The position numbers and the translations under genes are program-made. A stretch of DNA of 64,000 nucleotides, from positions 77,004-141,003 of the forward strand of contig JBFLYP010000003.1 in assembly GCA_040756575.1 (NCBI GenBank), given 5' to 3'. The number at the start of each line of letters is the position of its first letter. The first letter of the stretch is position 1. This DNA comes from DTYU01 sp040756575. Its GTDB lineage: Bacteria; Bacillota; Desulfotomaculia; Desulfotomaculales; Ammonificaceae. This document shows positions 43,079-51,664 of this stretch, in pieces. The notes under the pieces are model-generated. The model did not search any database. It saw only the letters and a program-made list of their open reading frames with translations, and was not told the DNA's origin.

Positions 43079-43348
43079 ATGGACGAAAAATACGAATTGT
43101 TGAAAAGAATTCAGGCGGTTGAGTTCGCCGCAATAGAGTTAACGCTGTTTTTAGACACCCACCCCGACGATCAGGCGGCTTTAAGAGACTATAACCGTGT
43201 AGCACAGGAATTAATGGAGCTCAAGAAGGAGTATGCCGCAAAGTACGGGCCTCTCATGGCTTATGGTCACGACTCAAGTGAGGATTACTGGAAGTGGGTA
43301 GAAGAGCCCTGGCCGTGGGAAATCAAGTATGAAAGGGGGCAGGTATGA
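43079..43348 (+). CDS. cotJB: Spore coat protein CotJB
   Basis: 89 residues from the ATG at 43079 (AAGGAGG upstream). LLKRIQAVEFAAIELTLFLDTHPDD and the C-terminal YWKWVEEPWPWE are typical of CotJB. The stop codon touches the cotJC start. It acts with CotJA and CotJC in the spore coat. Confidence 0.94.
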   Translation: MDEKYELLKRIQAVEFAAIELTLFLDTHPDDQAALRDYNRVAQELMELKKEYAAKYGPLMAYGHDSSEDYWKWVEEPWPWEIKYERGQV

Positions 43349-43921
43349 ATGTGGATTTATGAGAAAAAGCTCGAATATCCGGTGCGGGTTTACTCCCGGG
43401 ACCTGAGGATGGCCAAATTCCTGACCGCCCAATATGGCGGACCGGATTCGGAACTCTCGGCCTCCATACGCTATCTGAACCAGCGTTACACGATGCCTAC
43501 CCCCCGGACAAAGGGTTTGTTAACCGATATCGGCACCGAAGAAATGGCTCACTGGGAAATAGTCGGAACCATGATTTACAGGCTTATTCAAGGGGCAACG
43601 CCTGATGAGTTGGAGCGGGCGGGCCTTGGCAGTCATTATGCCCTTCACGACAAAGCACTTTTTCCGGCAGATGCTAACGGCGTACCCTGGACTGCCGCCT
43701 ACATCCAGGCCCACGCCGACCCCGTAGCCGACCTGCATGAAGACCTGGCCGCGGAACAGAAGGCCCGGGCCACCTATGAGCACCTCATCTGCCTAACCGA
43801 CGACCCTGGAATAAAAGACACGCTGCGCTGGCTCCGCGAGCGAGAGGTCATTCATTTCCAGCGATTTGGTGAGGCGCTTGACCACGTTCAGGGCTATTTA
43901 AGTTCAAAGAAGGTTTTTTAA
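43349..43921 (+). CDS. cotJC: Spore coat protein CotJC, manganese-catalase-like
   Basis: 190 residues. A four-helix di-manganese catalase fold is suggested by GLLTDIGTEEMAHWEIVGTMI and EDLAAEQKARATYEHLI with REREVIHFQRFGEAL, which supply the Glu/His ligands. The start MWIYEKKLEYPVRV is conserved in CotJC. It coats the spore and may break down peroxide. It is directly coupled to cotJB. No clear terminator is seen after it. Confidence 0.95.
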   Translation: MWIYEKKLEYPVRVYSRDLRMAKFLTAQYGGPDSELSASIRYLNQRYTMPTPRTKGLLTDIGTEEMAHWEIVGTMIYRLIQGATPDELERAGLGSHYALHDKALFPADANGVPWTAAYIQAHADPVADLHEDLAAEQKARATYEHLICLTDDPGIKDTLRWLREREVIHFQRFGEALDHVQGYLSSKKVF

Positions 43922-44066
43922 ATCTTTATCCAAGCAGTACTCCCTCAATGACCGCTAATGTCGAACGGCGGCCATAGATTTTTCTTTATTTTTCCAAACG
44001 ACTTCTTGCGACAAAAGAACAGGAATTAACCCAAAGGATATTGCTGGCAACCGGCGAAAACAAGAT

Positions 44067-44663
44067 ATGCCATCATTTACAGGGGGCAATCTCCAGTTGC
44101 TCGACAAAAAACCTCGTCAGAGTAATAAACTGAACGAACCTGTCAAATCCTTTTTACCCAAAGATTTTCTTGATACGACACCTTCTTACGGGGCCGTACC
44201 GCGCCTGAACGGCTACACTTTAAATGCTGTCTTCCGGGCTGCCGGCAACCAGTACGCCATCTCTCCGGCGTTACTCAAAGCTATTGGAAAAGCCCTGTCA
44301 GGGCTTAAGGCCGACGCCGTTTCCTCGGAGGGGAATTTAGGGTTAATGCAACTCACTCCTGCCGTCGCAAGAATGCTAAGGATTCGCGATCCTTTCGACC
44401 CGGTAGAGAGTATTTTCGGTGGGGCGCAGTACCTGAGACAACTCCTTAACCGCACTCGAGGAGACCTCCGCCGTGCACTTGCAGCCTACTTGCACGGCGG
44501 AGAGTCCAACGTCTCTGCAGAAGTTCCTCTTCCGCGAGAAACACAGAGTTTTATCGAATTAGTATACGCTTTGACGGCGGCTTACGCCGGTTATAAGGAA
44601 CAGCAGCAAAAAGGCGAAGTGTTCGCCGAACTCGCCGCTTTGCTCAAAAAGGTTCAGAAGTAA
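44067..44663 (+). CDS. Lytic transglycosylase-like protein lacking the catalytic Glu
   Basis: 198 residues, no signal peptide visible. Residues 70-150 match the SLT fold: ISPALLKAIGKALSGLKADAVSSEGNLGLMQLTPAVARML, where the GLMQLTP motif is intact. However, the position of the catalytic Glu (normally ESGF or ESNF before NAVS) reads ALSGL. A C-terminal helix with ELVYALTAAYAGYKEQQQKGE follows. It is probably an inactive glycan-binding relative. The upstream ribosome-binding site is weak. Lies just after cotJ, so a sporulation role is possible but unproven. Confidence 0.6.
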   Translation: MPSFTGGNLQLLDKKPRQSNKLNEPVKSFLPKDFLDTTPSYGAVPRLNGYTLNAVFRAAGNQYAISPALLKAIGKALSGLKADAVSSEGNLGLMQLTPAVARMLRIRDPFDPVESIFGGAQYLRQLLNRTRGDLRRALAAYLHGGESNVSAEVPLPRETQSFIELVYALTAAYAGYKEQQQKGEVFAELAALLKKVQK

Positions 44664-44776
44664 CTCTTTATTCCCGTATGGCAGTCCGCACAACCTGTCG
44701 ACTCGGACCTTGATAACCTTCTTAATGGTATCAACTTTCGGGGAAAAGTCTTCGAAGATTCGTGTTTAAATTCAAT

Positions 44777-44804
44777 GGCGGGCCGTATCCGGAACCGGCC
44801 CGCC
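44777..44804. terminator. Hairpin between convergent genes
   Basis: GGCGGGCC/GGCCCGCC 8-bp stem with a 12-base loop between the SLT-like gene and the SIMPL gene. T-rich sequence after it is weak on both sides (CTGTTTAG and ATTGAATTT). A two-way terminator is plausible. Confidence 0.5.
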
Positions 44805-44829
44805 CTGTTTAGCCTGAGTAAAGAGCGCC

Positions 44830-45579
44830 TTATCCGCCGATCTCAAACACCACCTCAACCGAAGCCGTTACAGTAAGCTGGCCCGGTTCAACCGGCACAC
44901 CCGCGCCGCCTGCTTCCAAGGCCCGTTTGCCATACACCGGCACCGGCGGAAAGTCACCAGCGCCACCCGCTTTAATGGATACCACCCGTATAACCTTCTT
45001 TCCCGCCGCCGCCGCAATCGCATCCGCCCGCTCCCGTGCGTCAGCAACCGCTCTCTTAAGCGCCTCTCGTTCCAGAGTCGCCCGGTCTTCCCTTTCAAAC
45101 GAAATTCCATGACTTTGGTTGGCTCCGGCCGCAACTGCCGCGTCAATCACCGCCCCCACCTTTTCCATTCCGCTCACCCGGACCGATAGGGTGTGATTGA
45201 CCTGGTATCCGGTTATGCTCCTCCCTTTTTCATCGTGCTGCGGCCAGATGCCGTACTCCACGGTCTGGATGTCCTCCTTGGGAACGCCCTGATCCTTTAT
45301 TGCAGCGATAACGGCGTTCGCCTTCCGGTTGTTTTGCGACTGGGCCTCTTTCGCGCTCTTCGCCTGGGTTGTTACCCCGATATTCACCCGTGCCGAATCA
45401 GGCGATACCTTGACTTCCCCTTGCCCGATGACCGTTACCGTGGACAGTTCCTGCGCTGCTGCCCGCCCGGTCTCAGATTGTCCCGAGAAGGCCCCAATTC
45501 CATATATTGTGTAACACAAGAAGCCGGCGATCAGCAAAACCAGCAACCAAAACCTTTTACCGGTCAATAGTTCCCTCAT
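44830..45579 (-). CDS. SIMPL-domain (DUF541) protein
   Basis: 249 residues from the ATG at 45579 (AAAGGAGG eight bases upstream). An N-terminal membrane anchor (about 10-30) precedes a SIMPL domain with TVTVIGQGEVKVSPDSARVNIGV, DIQTVEYGIWPQHDEKG, ALKRAVADARERADAIAAAAG and a last strand VTASVEVVFEIG. The family is secreted or anchored outside; its role is not known, although some members affect envelope stress. It is the third gene of the ECF sigma operon. Confidence 0.9.
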   Translation of the reverse strand: MRELLTGKRFWLLVLLIAGFLCYTIYGIGAFSGQSETGRAAAQELSTVTVIGQGEVKVSPDSARVNIGVTTQAKSAKEAQSQNNRKANAVIAAIKDQGVPKEDIQTVEYGIWPQHDEKGRSITGYQVNHTLSVRVSGMEKVGAVIDAAVAAGANQSHGISFEREDRATLEREALKRAVADARERADAIAAAAGKKVIRVVSIKAGGAGDFPPVPVYGKRALEAGGAGVPVEPGQLTVTASVEVVFEIGG

Positions 45580-46534
45580 TCGCTTCACCTCCTTTCTCGT
45601 GCAGGAATGAAGCTAATTCCGGAGCACGCATCGAATAAACACCCTCCGGCCGCTGCACCGTAACCTCCTCCGAATTCAGGTAGACAACTGTAATTACCGT
45701 ACCGTCCGTTAAGGTAAATCTCAGTACCGGTACGGCTTGCTCCGTTTGTTCTTCCGCAGCCTTCAGGCGCAGCCCGGTATCGGTACCCTTATTAAACCAG
45801 GCAACCAGTAGTTCCTTCTCATCACCGGTCACCGGCACCGGGGCTGCCTGACCCGCCGTACAGTAAGAAACATCACGAACAGCGGCGGGGTCGATCGGGG
45901 TATGCGGAGACCCGGCAAAGAGCATTGCCTTCGGTGCTTCACCAACCTTTTCAGTTTCATGGCTCTGTGACTCATCCGGCACCGCCGTGCGCGGGGCACC
46001 GGTTCCTTGAGGAGCCCTTTGCAGGCCTGCCACAGGCTCGTCCGTATGCGTACCGGCTTCGCGGCCATCCCTTTCGCCGGGCACCGGCCTTGCAGCCGGC
46101 TCCTCCAGCCGGGGAGCCTTCTTCTCCACCCGAGGAGCTGCCACCTCCACCCGGGGAGCCTCCACCCTCGCGGTTTCCCTTCGCATGCCGGGGCCTATTA
46201 CAAAAGTCGTCATAATGAATATCCCGACTAAAGATACGGCGACAGCCGCTGCCGCTAAATGCCTGCCCCCCAATACACCCGCCAAAGAACACCACCGCCT
46301 GCGCCGGACCAGTTTTTCATTAAACCGCTCCCACGCCTTTTCTACTCCTTCGAAGACAATTTCTTCGGTATACGCCCCTATGGCCGCATCAACGTACGCA
46401 GCGTTATTTTGCAGCTTTTGAAGCGTACTGCGGCAGCCCGCGCACCCGGAAAGGTGCTCTTCCACGGCATTCCTCTTTTTCGCCGGAAGCTCGTTGTCTA
46501 AAAACGCTTGCAGTACCCCCTGGTCGTAACACAT
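45557..46534 (-). CDS. Zinc-finger anti-sigma factor, membrane-bound
   Basis: 325 residues from the ATG at 46534. The zf-HC2 anti-sigma domain (1-45) has the HxxxCxxC motif in VEEHLSGCAGCRSTL. A membrane helix sits near 85-110 (HLAAAAVAVSLVGIFIMTTFVIG). Next comes a Pro/Glu/Arg-rich linker with repeated RVEAPRVEVAAPRVEKKAP, then a C-terminal domain with VPVLRFTLTDGTVITVVYLNSEEVTVQ. It should hold the ECF sigma factor inactive until a signal outside releases it. It overlaps the SIMPL gene by 23 bases. Confidence 0.88.
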   Translation of the reverse strand: MCYDQGVLQAFLDNELPAKKRNAVEEHLSGCAGCRSTLQKLQNNAAYVDAAIGAYTEEIVFEGVEKAWERFNEKLVRRRRWCSLAGVLGGRHLAAAAVAVSLVGIFIMTTFVIGPGMRRETARVEAPRVEVAAPRVEKKAPRLEEPAARPVPGERDGREAGTHTDEPVAGLQRAPQGTGAPRTAVPDESQSHETEKVGEAPKAMLFAGSPHTPIDPAAVRDVSYCTAGQAAPVPVTGDEKELLVAWFNKGTDTGLRLKAAEEQTEQAVPVLRFTLTDGTVITVVYLNSEEVTVQRPEGVYSMRAPELASFLHEKGGEANEGTIDR

Positions 46535-46539
46535 TTTCC

Positions 46540-47052
46540 TCACCTTTTCTCCCAACCGGTGAATTCCCGGCGAAACCTCTCCCGGGCGCGCGCTAAAATA
46601 GTCCCGACCGAACTTTTATCAACCTTGAGAACCGCTGCTATCTCGGCATAGCCGTAGCCCTGAAAGCGCAGCAAGAGGCAAAAACGGTCCCGCGGCGCCA
46701 TCCGTGCAAGCGTTTCCCGGACCTGTGCGATCTCTTCCCGCCGCAAAACCTCATCCTCCCTGATATCCGATGTCCCCAGACAGACCCTGTACTCCCGCTT
46801 ACGGCGTCTTTCCTCGGCCCGGGCGTGGTTGTAAGCAAGGTTGACCGCTACCCGAAAGAGCCAGGCGGCGATGTTCTTCCGGTGTGCCGGAGGTTTGAAG
46901 TAAAGACGGACAAAAGCCTCTTGAACCACATCCTCGACAGAGGTACGATCGCCCAAATAAGGCAGCAGCCGGCGGCAAAGTTCCGGGTAATGCTTATCGA
47001 AGATCTCGCGAAAGGCCGCCTCTTTCTCATCCGCACCGGTGCGGCTCACCAA
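46540..47052 (-). CDS. ECF-type RNA polymerase sigma factor
   Basis: 170 residues. Region 2: FREIFDKHYPELCRRLLPYL and SVEDVVQEAFVRLYFKPP; region 4: LARMAPRDRFCLLLRFQGYGYAEIAAVLKVDKSSVGTIL. The start is TTG at 47052 after AAAGGAGAG. It is paired with the anti-sigma gene downstream. Target promoters could not be identified by reading. Confidence 0.94.
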   Translation of the reverse strand: MVSRTGADEKEAAFREIFDKHYPELCRRLLPYLGDRTSVEDVVQEAFVRLYFKPPAHRKNIAAWLFRVAVNLAYNHARAEERRRKREYRVCLGTSDIREDEVLRREEIAQVRETLARMAPRDRFCLLLRFQGYGYAEIAAVLKVDKSSVGTILARARERFRREFTGWEKR

Positions 47053-47113
47053 CGCGCCTCGCTCTCTCCTTTACTATAAAAACACCGCAGTCACGCTTAG
47101 ACTGACACAAATC

Positions 47114-47142
47114 ATAAAAAAAACCGGGGATTAACCCGGTTT
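47114..47142 (-). terminator. Rho-independent terminator after lysC
   Basis: AAACCGGG/CCCGGTTT 8-bp stem (47135-47142 with 47121-47128) followed on the minus strand by TTTTTTAT. It lies 12 bases after the lysC stop. Confidence 0.85.
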
Positions 47143-47153
47143 GGCACATCTAT

Positions 47154-48377
47154 TTATTCTGCAACCAATTTATCCAACCCGAACCGTTTATGCAGCGCCT
47201 GAACGGCGCGTACCACTTCCGTTTCTTTAATCACACACGAAACCTTGATCTCTGAAGTGCTGATCATCTCTATGTTAATGCCCTCAGCGGCAAGCGCTTC
47301 GAACATTGCCGCAGCAACGCCGGGTCGGGTAACCATGCCCGCCCCCACGATTGAAACCTTTCCTACGTGATTGTCATATGTATATCCCTTTGCGCCCACT
47401 GCGTCCTTTACCGCTTCCACCGCAGCAAGCGCCTTTTTCAGATCGTCCCGGTTTACCGTAAAAGCGATATCGTTTTGTCCGTTCCGCGTGGCCCCCTGAA
47501 TGATCATGTCTACGTTCACCTGCTCCGCGGCAAGTGCGGCGAAGAGCTTGGACGCTATTCCCGGCTGATCTAAGACGTCAAAAAGCCCCACTTTTGCAAC
47601 GTTCAGATCGTGTGCTACCCCGCTCACCATGTGCGTGCGTTCCATACCTGAATCCTCCCTCACCAGAGTCCCCGGTTGGTTGTTAAAGCTCGACCTTACT
47701 ACCAGGGGTATGCCATATAGTTTGGCTAATTCCACCGACCGCGGGTGTAATACCACCGCCCCTAAACTGGCAAGCTCCAGCATCTCGTCGTAGGAAATTA
47801 CCGGCAGCTTTCTGGCCCCCGGCACCAGTCGGGGATCCGCCGTATAAACCCCTTCAACATCAGTGAAAATCTCACACCGGTCCGCCCCCAGCGCTGCAGC
47901 CAGCGCCACCGCCGTAGTGTCCGATCCGCCTCTGCCCAAAGTGGCGACGTCCCCGTTCGGTGCCAGTCCTTGAAACCCGGCGACGACCACTATCTTACCG
48001 GCGTCCAATTCATCCCGCAGCCGTCTGGTATCGATGCTCGTAATCGCCGCCTTCCCGTAGACGCCGTCGGTGGCGATCCCCGCCTGCTGTCCGGTAAGGG
48101 AAATCGCCTCCGCCCCCATGGATTGGAGTGCCATCGTCAAAAGGGCGATCGAAACCTGTTCACCCGTACTTAAGAGCTGGTCCATCTCGCGCTTGTCCGG
48201 GTCACCGGTTACCTGCCTTGCTAAAGCAATCAGATCGTCAGTGGTATCTCCCATAGCTGAAACAACAACAACCACGTCGTTTCCCTCTCTGCGTGTTTGC
48301 CACACGCGGGCTGCAACCCGTTTGATCCGCGACGCATCGGCTACTGAACTCCCGCCGAACTTTTGTACAATCACCAT
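47154..48377 (-). CDS. lysC: Aspartate kinase
   Basis: 407 residues. KFGGSSVADASRIKRVA and the kinase core with STGEQVSIALLTMAL and GRGGSDTTAVALAAALGADRCEIFTDVEGVYTADPR. Two ACT domains (about 265-330 and 345-400) follow and would bind lysine and/or threonine for feedback. It phosphorylates aspartate as the first step to Lys, Met and Thr. It is last in the hom-thrB-lysC order. Confidence 0.96.
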   Translation of the reverse strand: MVIVQKFGGSSVADASRIKRVAARVWQTRREGNDVVVVVSAMGDTTDDLIALARQVTGDPDKREMDQLLSTGEQVSIALLTMALQSMGAEAISLTGQQAGIATDGVYGKAAITSIDTRRLRDELDAGKIVVVAGFQGLAPNGDVATLGRGGSDTTAVALAAALGADRCEIFTDVEGVYTADPRLVPGARKLPVISYDEMLELASLGAVVLHPRSVELAKLYGIPLVVRSSFNNQPGTLVREDSGMERTHMVSGVAHDLNVAKVGLFDVLDQPGIASKLFAALAAEQVNVDMIIQGATRNGQNDIAFTVNRDDLKKALAAVEAVKDAVGAKGYTYDNHVGKVSIVGAGMVTRPGVAAAMFEALAAEGINIEMISTSEIKVSCVIKETEVVRAVQALHKRFGLDKLVAE

Positions 48378-48456
48378 TCTGTATTCTCCCTGCCCAGCAT
48401 TCTTTTCCGGTTACTCAGTTATGCAGTTATTGATGTAATTGTGAAACCTAAGTCGT

Positions 48457-49371
48457 TTACTCCCCGGCACCGTGATTGTCTACCGTAAGGGTAAACACCC
48501 GCGCATTTATTCCTTCACCACGGAAGGCCTCAAGCATGGCCGCACCGATCGGCTCCGGATTTACGTCGGTAATCGCTACAACGGCGGAACCCGCCCCGCT
48601 GAGCGCCGCTCCATAGGCCCCTGCTTTTACGGCAGCCTCCATTACCTTGCCCAACCCTGGTACTAAACGGGCGCGGTAGGGCTGGTGCAATCTGTCCTGC
48701 ATCGCCGACTTCAAAAGCTCATACCTCCTTGACGCAACCGCACCCACAAGAAGCGCCGCGCGGCCAACATTGTAAATGGCATCTTCCCTGCGGCAATGCT
48801 CCGGCAGGACCACACGGGCGTCTCTGGTTGAAACCCTGAAATCGGGAACGACAGCAACAGCTTTTATAACGGGATCAACCGGTATCTTAAGCCATTTTAG
48901 ACCTTCTTCCTCCGTTACAACCACTGTCAAACCGCCTAAAAATGCGCCCGTAACGTTGTCAGGGTGCCCCTCCAGCGCCGTTGCGAGAGCGAGTATCTCG
49001 TGAGCCGAATACCTGTCCCCGGCGATGATGTTAGCCGCCACCAAACCGCCGACTATTGCCGCCGCGCTTGAACCCAATCCCGCCGCAACGGGGATATCAT
49101 TTTCAAGCGTTATCATCACCCCCGGCGGCACGGGAAAGCCGCACTTCCCCCACAACCTCCTGATCGCCTGCCACACAAGGTTGGAACTGTCTTCAGGAAT
49201 GAGACCTTCGCCCTCTCCGCGCACGCTTATGACCAACTCGGCGCCTGAGAGCCCGACGGTAACTGTGTTATAAAGTGAAAGCGCGAGACTCAGGCAGTCG
49301 CATCCGGAACCGAGGTTTGCCGTGGTCGCCGGCACCTTCACCCTGACGTAACTCCTCAGCGCACCGGGCAT
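48457..49371 (-). CDS. thrB: Homoserine kinase
   Basis: 304 residues, GHMP family. VKVPATTANLGSGCDCLSLALSLYN, the ATP loop IPVAAGLGSSAAAIVGGLVAAN and the C-terminal GAYGAALSGAGSAVVAIT are visible. It makes O-phosphohomoserine. The ATG lies 3 bases after hom. Threonine synthase is not in the window. Confidence 0.96.
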   Translation of the reverse strand: MPGALRSYVRVKVPATTANLGSGCDCLSLALSLYNTVTVGLSGAELVISVRGEGEGLIPEDSSNLVWQAIRRLWGKCGFPVPPGVMITLENDIPVAAGLGSSAAAIVGGLVAANIIAGDRYSAHEILALATALEGHPDNVTGAFLGGLTVVVTEEEGLKWLKIPVDPVIKAVAVVPDFRVSTRDARVVLPEHCRREDAIYNVGRAALLVGAVASRRYELLKSAMQDRLHQPYRARLVPGLGKVMEAAVKAGAYGAALSGAGSAVVAITDVNPEPIGAAMLEAFRGEGINARVFTLTVDNHGAGE

Positions 49372-49374
49372 GTC

Positions 49375-50655
49375 TCATTCCTCAACCCTGATTATGTTTG
49401 CTACAGCTTCAACCGTTGGAAGGCAGCGCAGTTCTTCGACCGCCGCCCGGAGGTTCGCCTCCCGTACACGATGTGTTACCAACACAAGTTCAGCTATTAC
49501 ACCCGTTGTCTTTTGCATCACGGCCGCCAGGCTCACGCCGTTATTCCCGAAAGCCCCTGCGATGCCGGCCAGAACCCCCGGCCTGTCCACCACCTGCAAC
49601 CTGAGGTAATAACATGATTCGACGGTGCCTATTTGACGCACCGGCTTGCTTTCGAAACAGGTGCACCCCAAAATCCCCCGGACGCCGCAGCGAATATTTC
49701 GGGCGGCAGTGATGACGTCCCCCACCACGGCACTTGCTGTAGGCAGTTCCCCCGCTCCTCTCCCGTAAAACATCGTGTCGCCGACCGCATCGCCGCGCAC
49801 AAAAACCGCGTTGAACACGTCGCTGACCGAGGCGAGCGGGTGTGCGTGAGAGACGAGAGCCGGGTGAACGCGCACCTCTATCCCGTCAGGAGCCTCTCTT
49901 GCGATACCCAAAAGCTTTATCACGTATCCAAGCTCGCGGGCATACCTGATATCCTCCGGCTTGATCCTCGTAATGCCTTCTACATAGACATCGTCGAGCG
50001 TCACTCGGGTGTTGAAGGCTATCGACGCCAGGATTGCTATTTTCCGGGCTGCGTCAAAACCCTCGATATCGCTGGTAGGGTCGGCTTCCGCATATCCCTT
50101 CTCCTGCGCTTCCCGCAACACCGTGTCAAAGTCGGCGCCCTCGTTACTCATCTTTGTGAGGATGTAATTTGTGGTGCCGTTAATGATGCCGATTACTTCC
50201 AGTATGCGGTTCCCCACCAAAGCCTCTTTTAAAATCTTAATAACCGGTATACCCCCGGCCACACTCGCCTCAAAGAACAGGTCGGCGCCGCTTGCGGCCG
50301 CCCCGGCAAAAAGCTCCTGCCCGCAAACCGCTAACATGTCCTTATTTGCGGTAACAACGCTTTTCCCGCGCGAAAGGGCCTCTAAAACGTACCGCCGCGC
50401 CGGTTCGATCCCTCCCATTACCTCGACCACGATACTCACACCGGGGTCTTCAAGCACCCCTGCGGGGTCCGTGGTAAGTATCTCCGAGGGAACAGGTATG
50501 CCCCTATCCTTCCCTTTGTCCCTGACAAGGACCTTTACAACCTCAAGCTGAGCTCCCAGCCGGGCGGCGATCAGCTCCCGGTTGTTTTGCAAAACCCGGT
50601 AGACTCCCCGCCCCACCGTTCCAAGCCCCAAGAGACCGATTCCGATGGCATTCAA
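49375..50655 (-). CDS. hom: Homoserine dehydrogenase
   Basis: 426 residues. NAD(P) site IGLLGLGTVGRGVYRVL, VVTANKDMLAVCGQELF, the catalytic NGTTNYILTKM and TSDIEGFDAARKIAILA. A C-terminal ACT domain (about 348-420, LQVVDRPGVLAGIAGAFG) is likely threonine-sensing. It reduces aspartate semialdehyde to homoserine. The start is TTG after AAGGGGAGAG. Confidence 0.97.
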   Translation of the reverse strand: MNAIGIGLLGLGTVGRGVYRVLQNNRELIAARLGAQLEVVKVLVRDKGKDRGIPVPSEILTTDPAGVLEDPGVSIVVEVMGGIEPARRYVLEALSRGKSVVTANKDMLAVCGQELFAGAAASGADLFFEASVAGGIPVIKILKEALVGNRILEVIGIINGTTNYILTKMSNEGADFDTVLREAQEKGYAEADPTSDIEGFDAARKIAILASIAFNTRVTLDDVYVEGITRIKPEDIRYARELGYVIKLLGIAREAPDGIEVRVHPALVSHAHPLASVSDVFNAVFVRGDAVGDTMFYGRGAGELPTASAVVGDVITAARNIRCGVRGILGCTCFESKPVRQIGTVESCYYLRLQVVDRPGVLAGIAGAFGNNGVSLAAVMQKTTGVIAELVLVTHRVREANLRAAVEELRCLPTVEAVANIIRVEE

Positions 50656-50686
50656 CTTGCTCTCCCCTTAAAGACGTATATAAGAA

Positions 50687-50714
50687 ATTATAACAACCCC
50701 GGCACTCGATACAA
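50687..50714 (-). promoter_or_regulatory. Promoter of hom-thrB-lysC
   Basis: TTGTAT (50709-50714), 16 bases, TATAAT (50687-50692) with an extended TG one base before the -10. It lies about 30 bases upstream of the hom start. The remaining 50656-50923 gap has a GCCCACGG/CCGTGGC hairpin (about 50740-50763) upstream of the promoter and no gene; no T-box core was found. Confidence 0.7.
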
Positions 50715-50923
50715 TAATTTTTTCAAGATGGCGTTAAGCCACGGCCGGTCGGCCCGTGGGCTCCATACTGTTTTTATAGCACAAAAACCCTCGGAGAAAA
50801 AGACTCGTATAACGGTGCCGGCATTCGCCCGCTCACCACCCGCGGGGGGCGTCAAACTCCGTCTTCTTTAATAATGAAGGCCGGTACTTCAGAGAAAAGG
50901 GTAGGAATACCTTTCCGCACGTT

Positions 50924-51664
50924 TTAAATATGCTTCCAGCCGCAAAGACGCCCCTCCAGCCAGTCTAGAACCTTGTAGATCGAAAATCCCAACAGTCCCA
51001 TGGCGATTATGCCGGCATACATCTCCGGGTAGGCCCAGCTCGATAACGCATCGAAGATGTAGTAGCCCAGACCCTCCTGGCTGCTGATCGTCTCGGCGAA
51101 GAACAACACCGCAATCGCTGTTCCGGAAGCCACCCGAAGGGCGGTCAGTATCTCCGGCAACACCGCGGGCCAAATAACGTGCCGGTAAATCGCCCTGGGG
51201 TTTGCTCCTAAAGATACAACCGAATCGATCAACGCAGGCGGTACATACCGTACCCCGTCTCTGACCGGGAGCAGTATTTGGAAGAACAGAATCAGCGTGA
51301 TAAGGAATATTTTGGTTGCATCTCCTATACCGAGAAGAGCAATCAACACGGGCAAGAGTACAATCTTTGGTACAGGATAGAGCAGGTAAATGAACGGAGC
51401 GATAAACCGGTCCGCCGAAGGATTGCGCCCGATTACAAAGCCGAGGGGTACTGCAGTACAAATTGAGAGGATGATGCCGGCCGATATACGGTAGGTGCTG
51501 ACCAGGAGGTGCCAGCCCAGGGGTCCCGTTAAGTCTCGAAAGAAAACCCTGAAAGCAACTCCCGGTGAAGGCAACGCCTCAATGCGGAACACTTTGGCCG
51601 ACAGTTCCCACAAAAAGAATAGCACTGCCACCGCTATTGCCGGCTCAAACCCGCGGTGCCTCAT
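50924..51664 (-). CDS. ABC transporter permease, SsuC/TauC family
   Basis: 246 residues with about six membrane helices. The EAA loop is VVSLGANPRAIYRHVIWPAVLPEILTALR. It forms the membrane channel with the ATPase encoded just upstream (20-base overlap). The family carries sulfonates, taurine, nitrate, aliphatic nitriles or thiamine precursors; the substrate cannot be read from sequence. Confidence 0.92.
   Translation of the reverse strand: MRHRGFEPAIAVAVLFFLWELSAKVFRIEALPSPGVAFRVFFRDLTGPLGWHLLVSTYRISAGIILSICTAVPLGFVIGRNPSADRFIAPFIYLLYPVPKIVLLPVLIALLGIGDATKIFLITLILFFQILLPVRDGVRYVPPALIDSVVSLGANPRAIYRHVIWPAVLPEILTALRVASGTAIAVLFFAETISSQEGLGYYIFDALSSWAYPEMYAGIIAMGLLGFSIYKVLDWLEGRLCGWKHI

Noticed and set aside
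50656..50923. T-box or other amino-acid leader before hom
   Set aside because: No T-box core was found and the promoter leaves only about 25-30 bases of leader.
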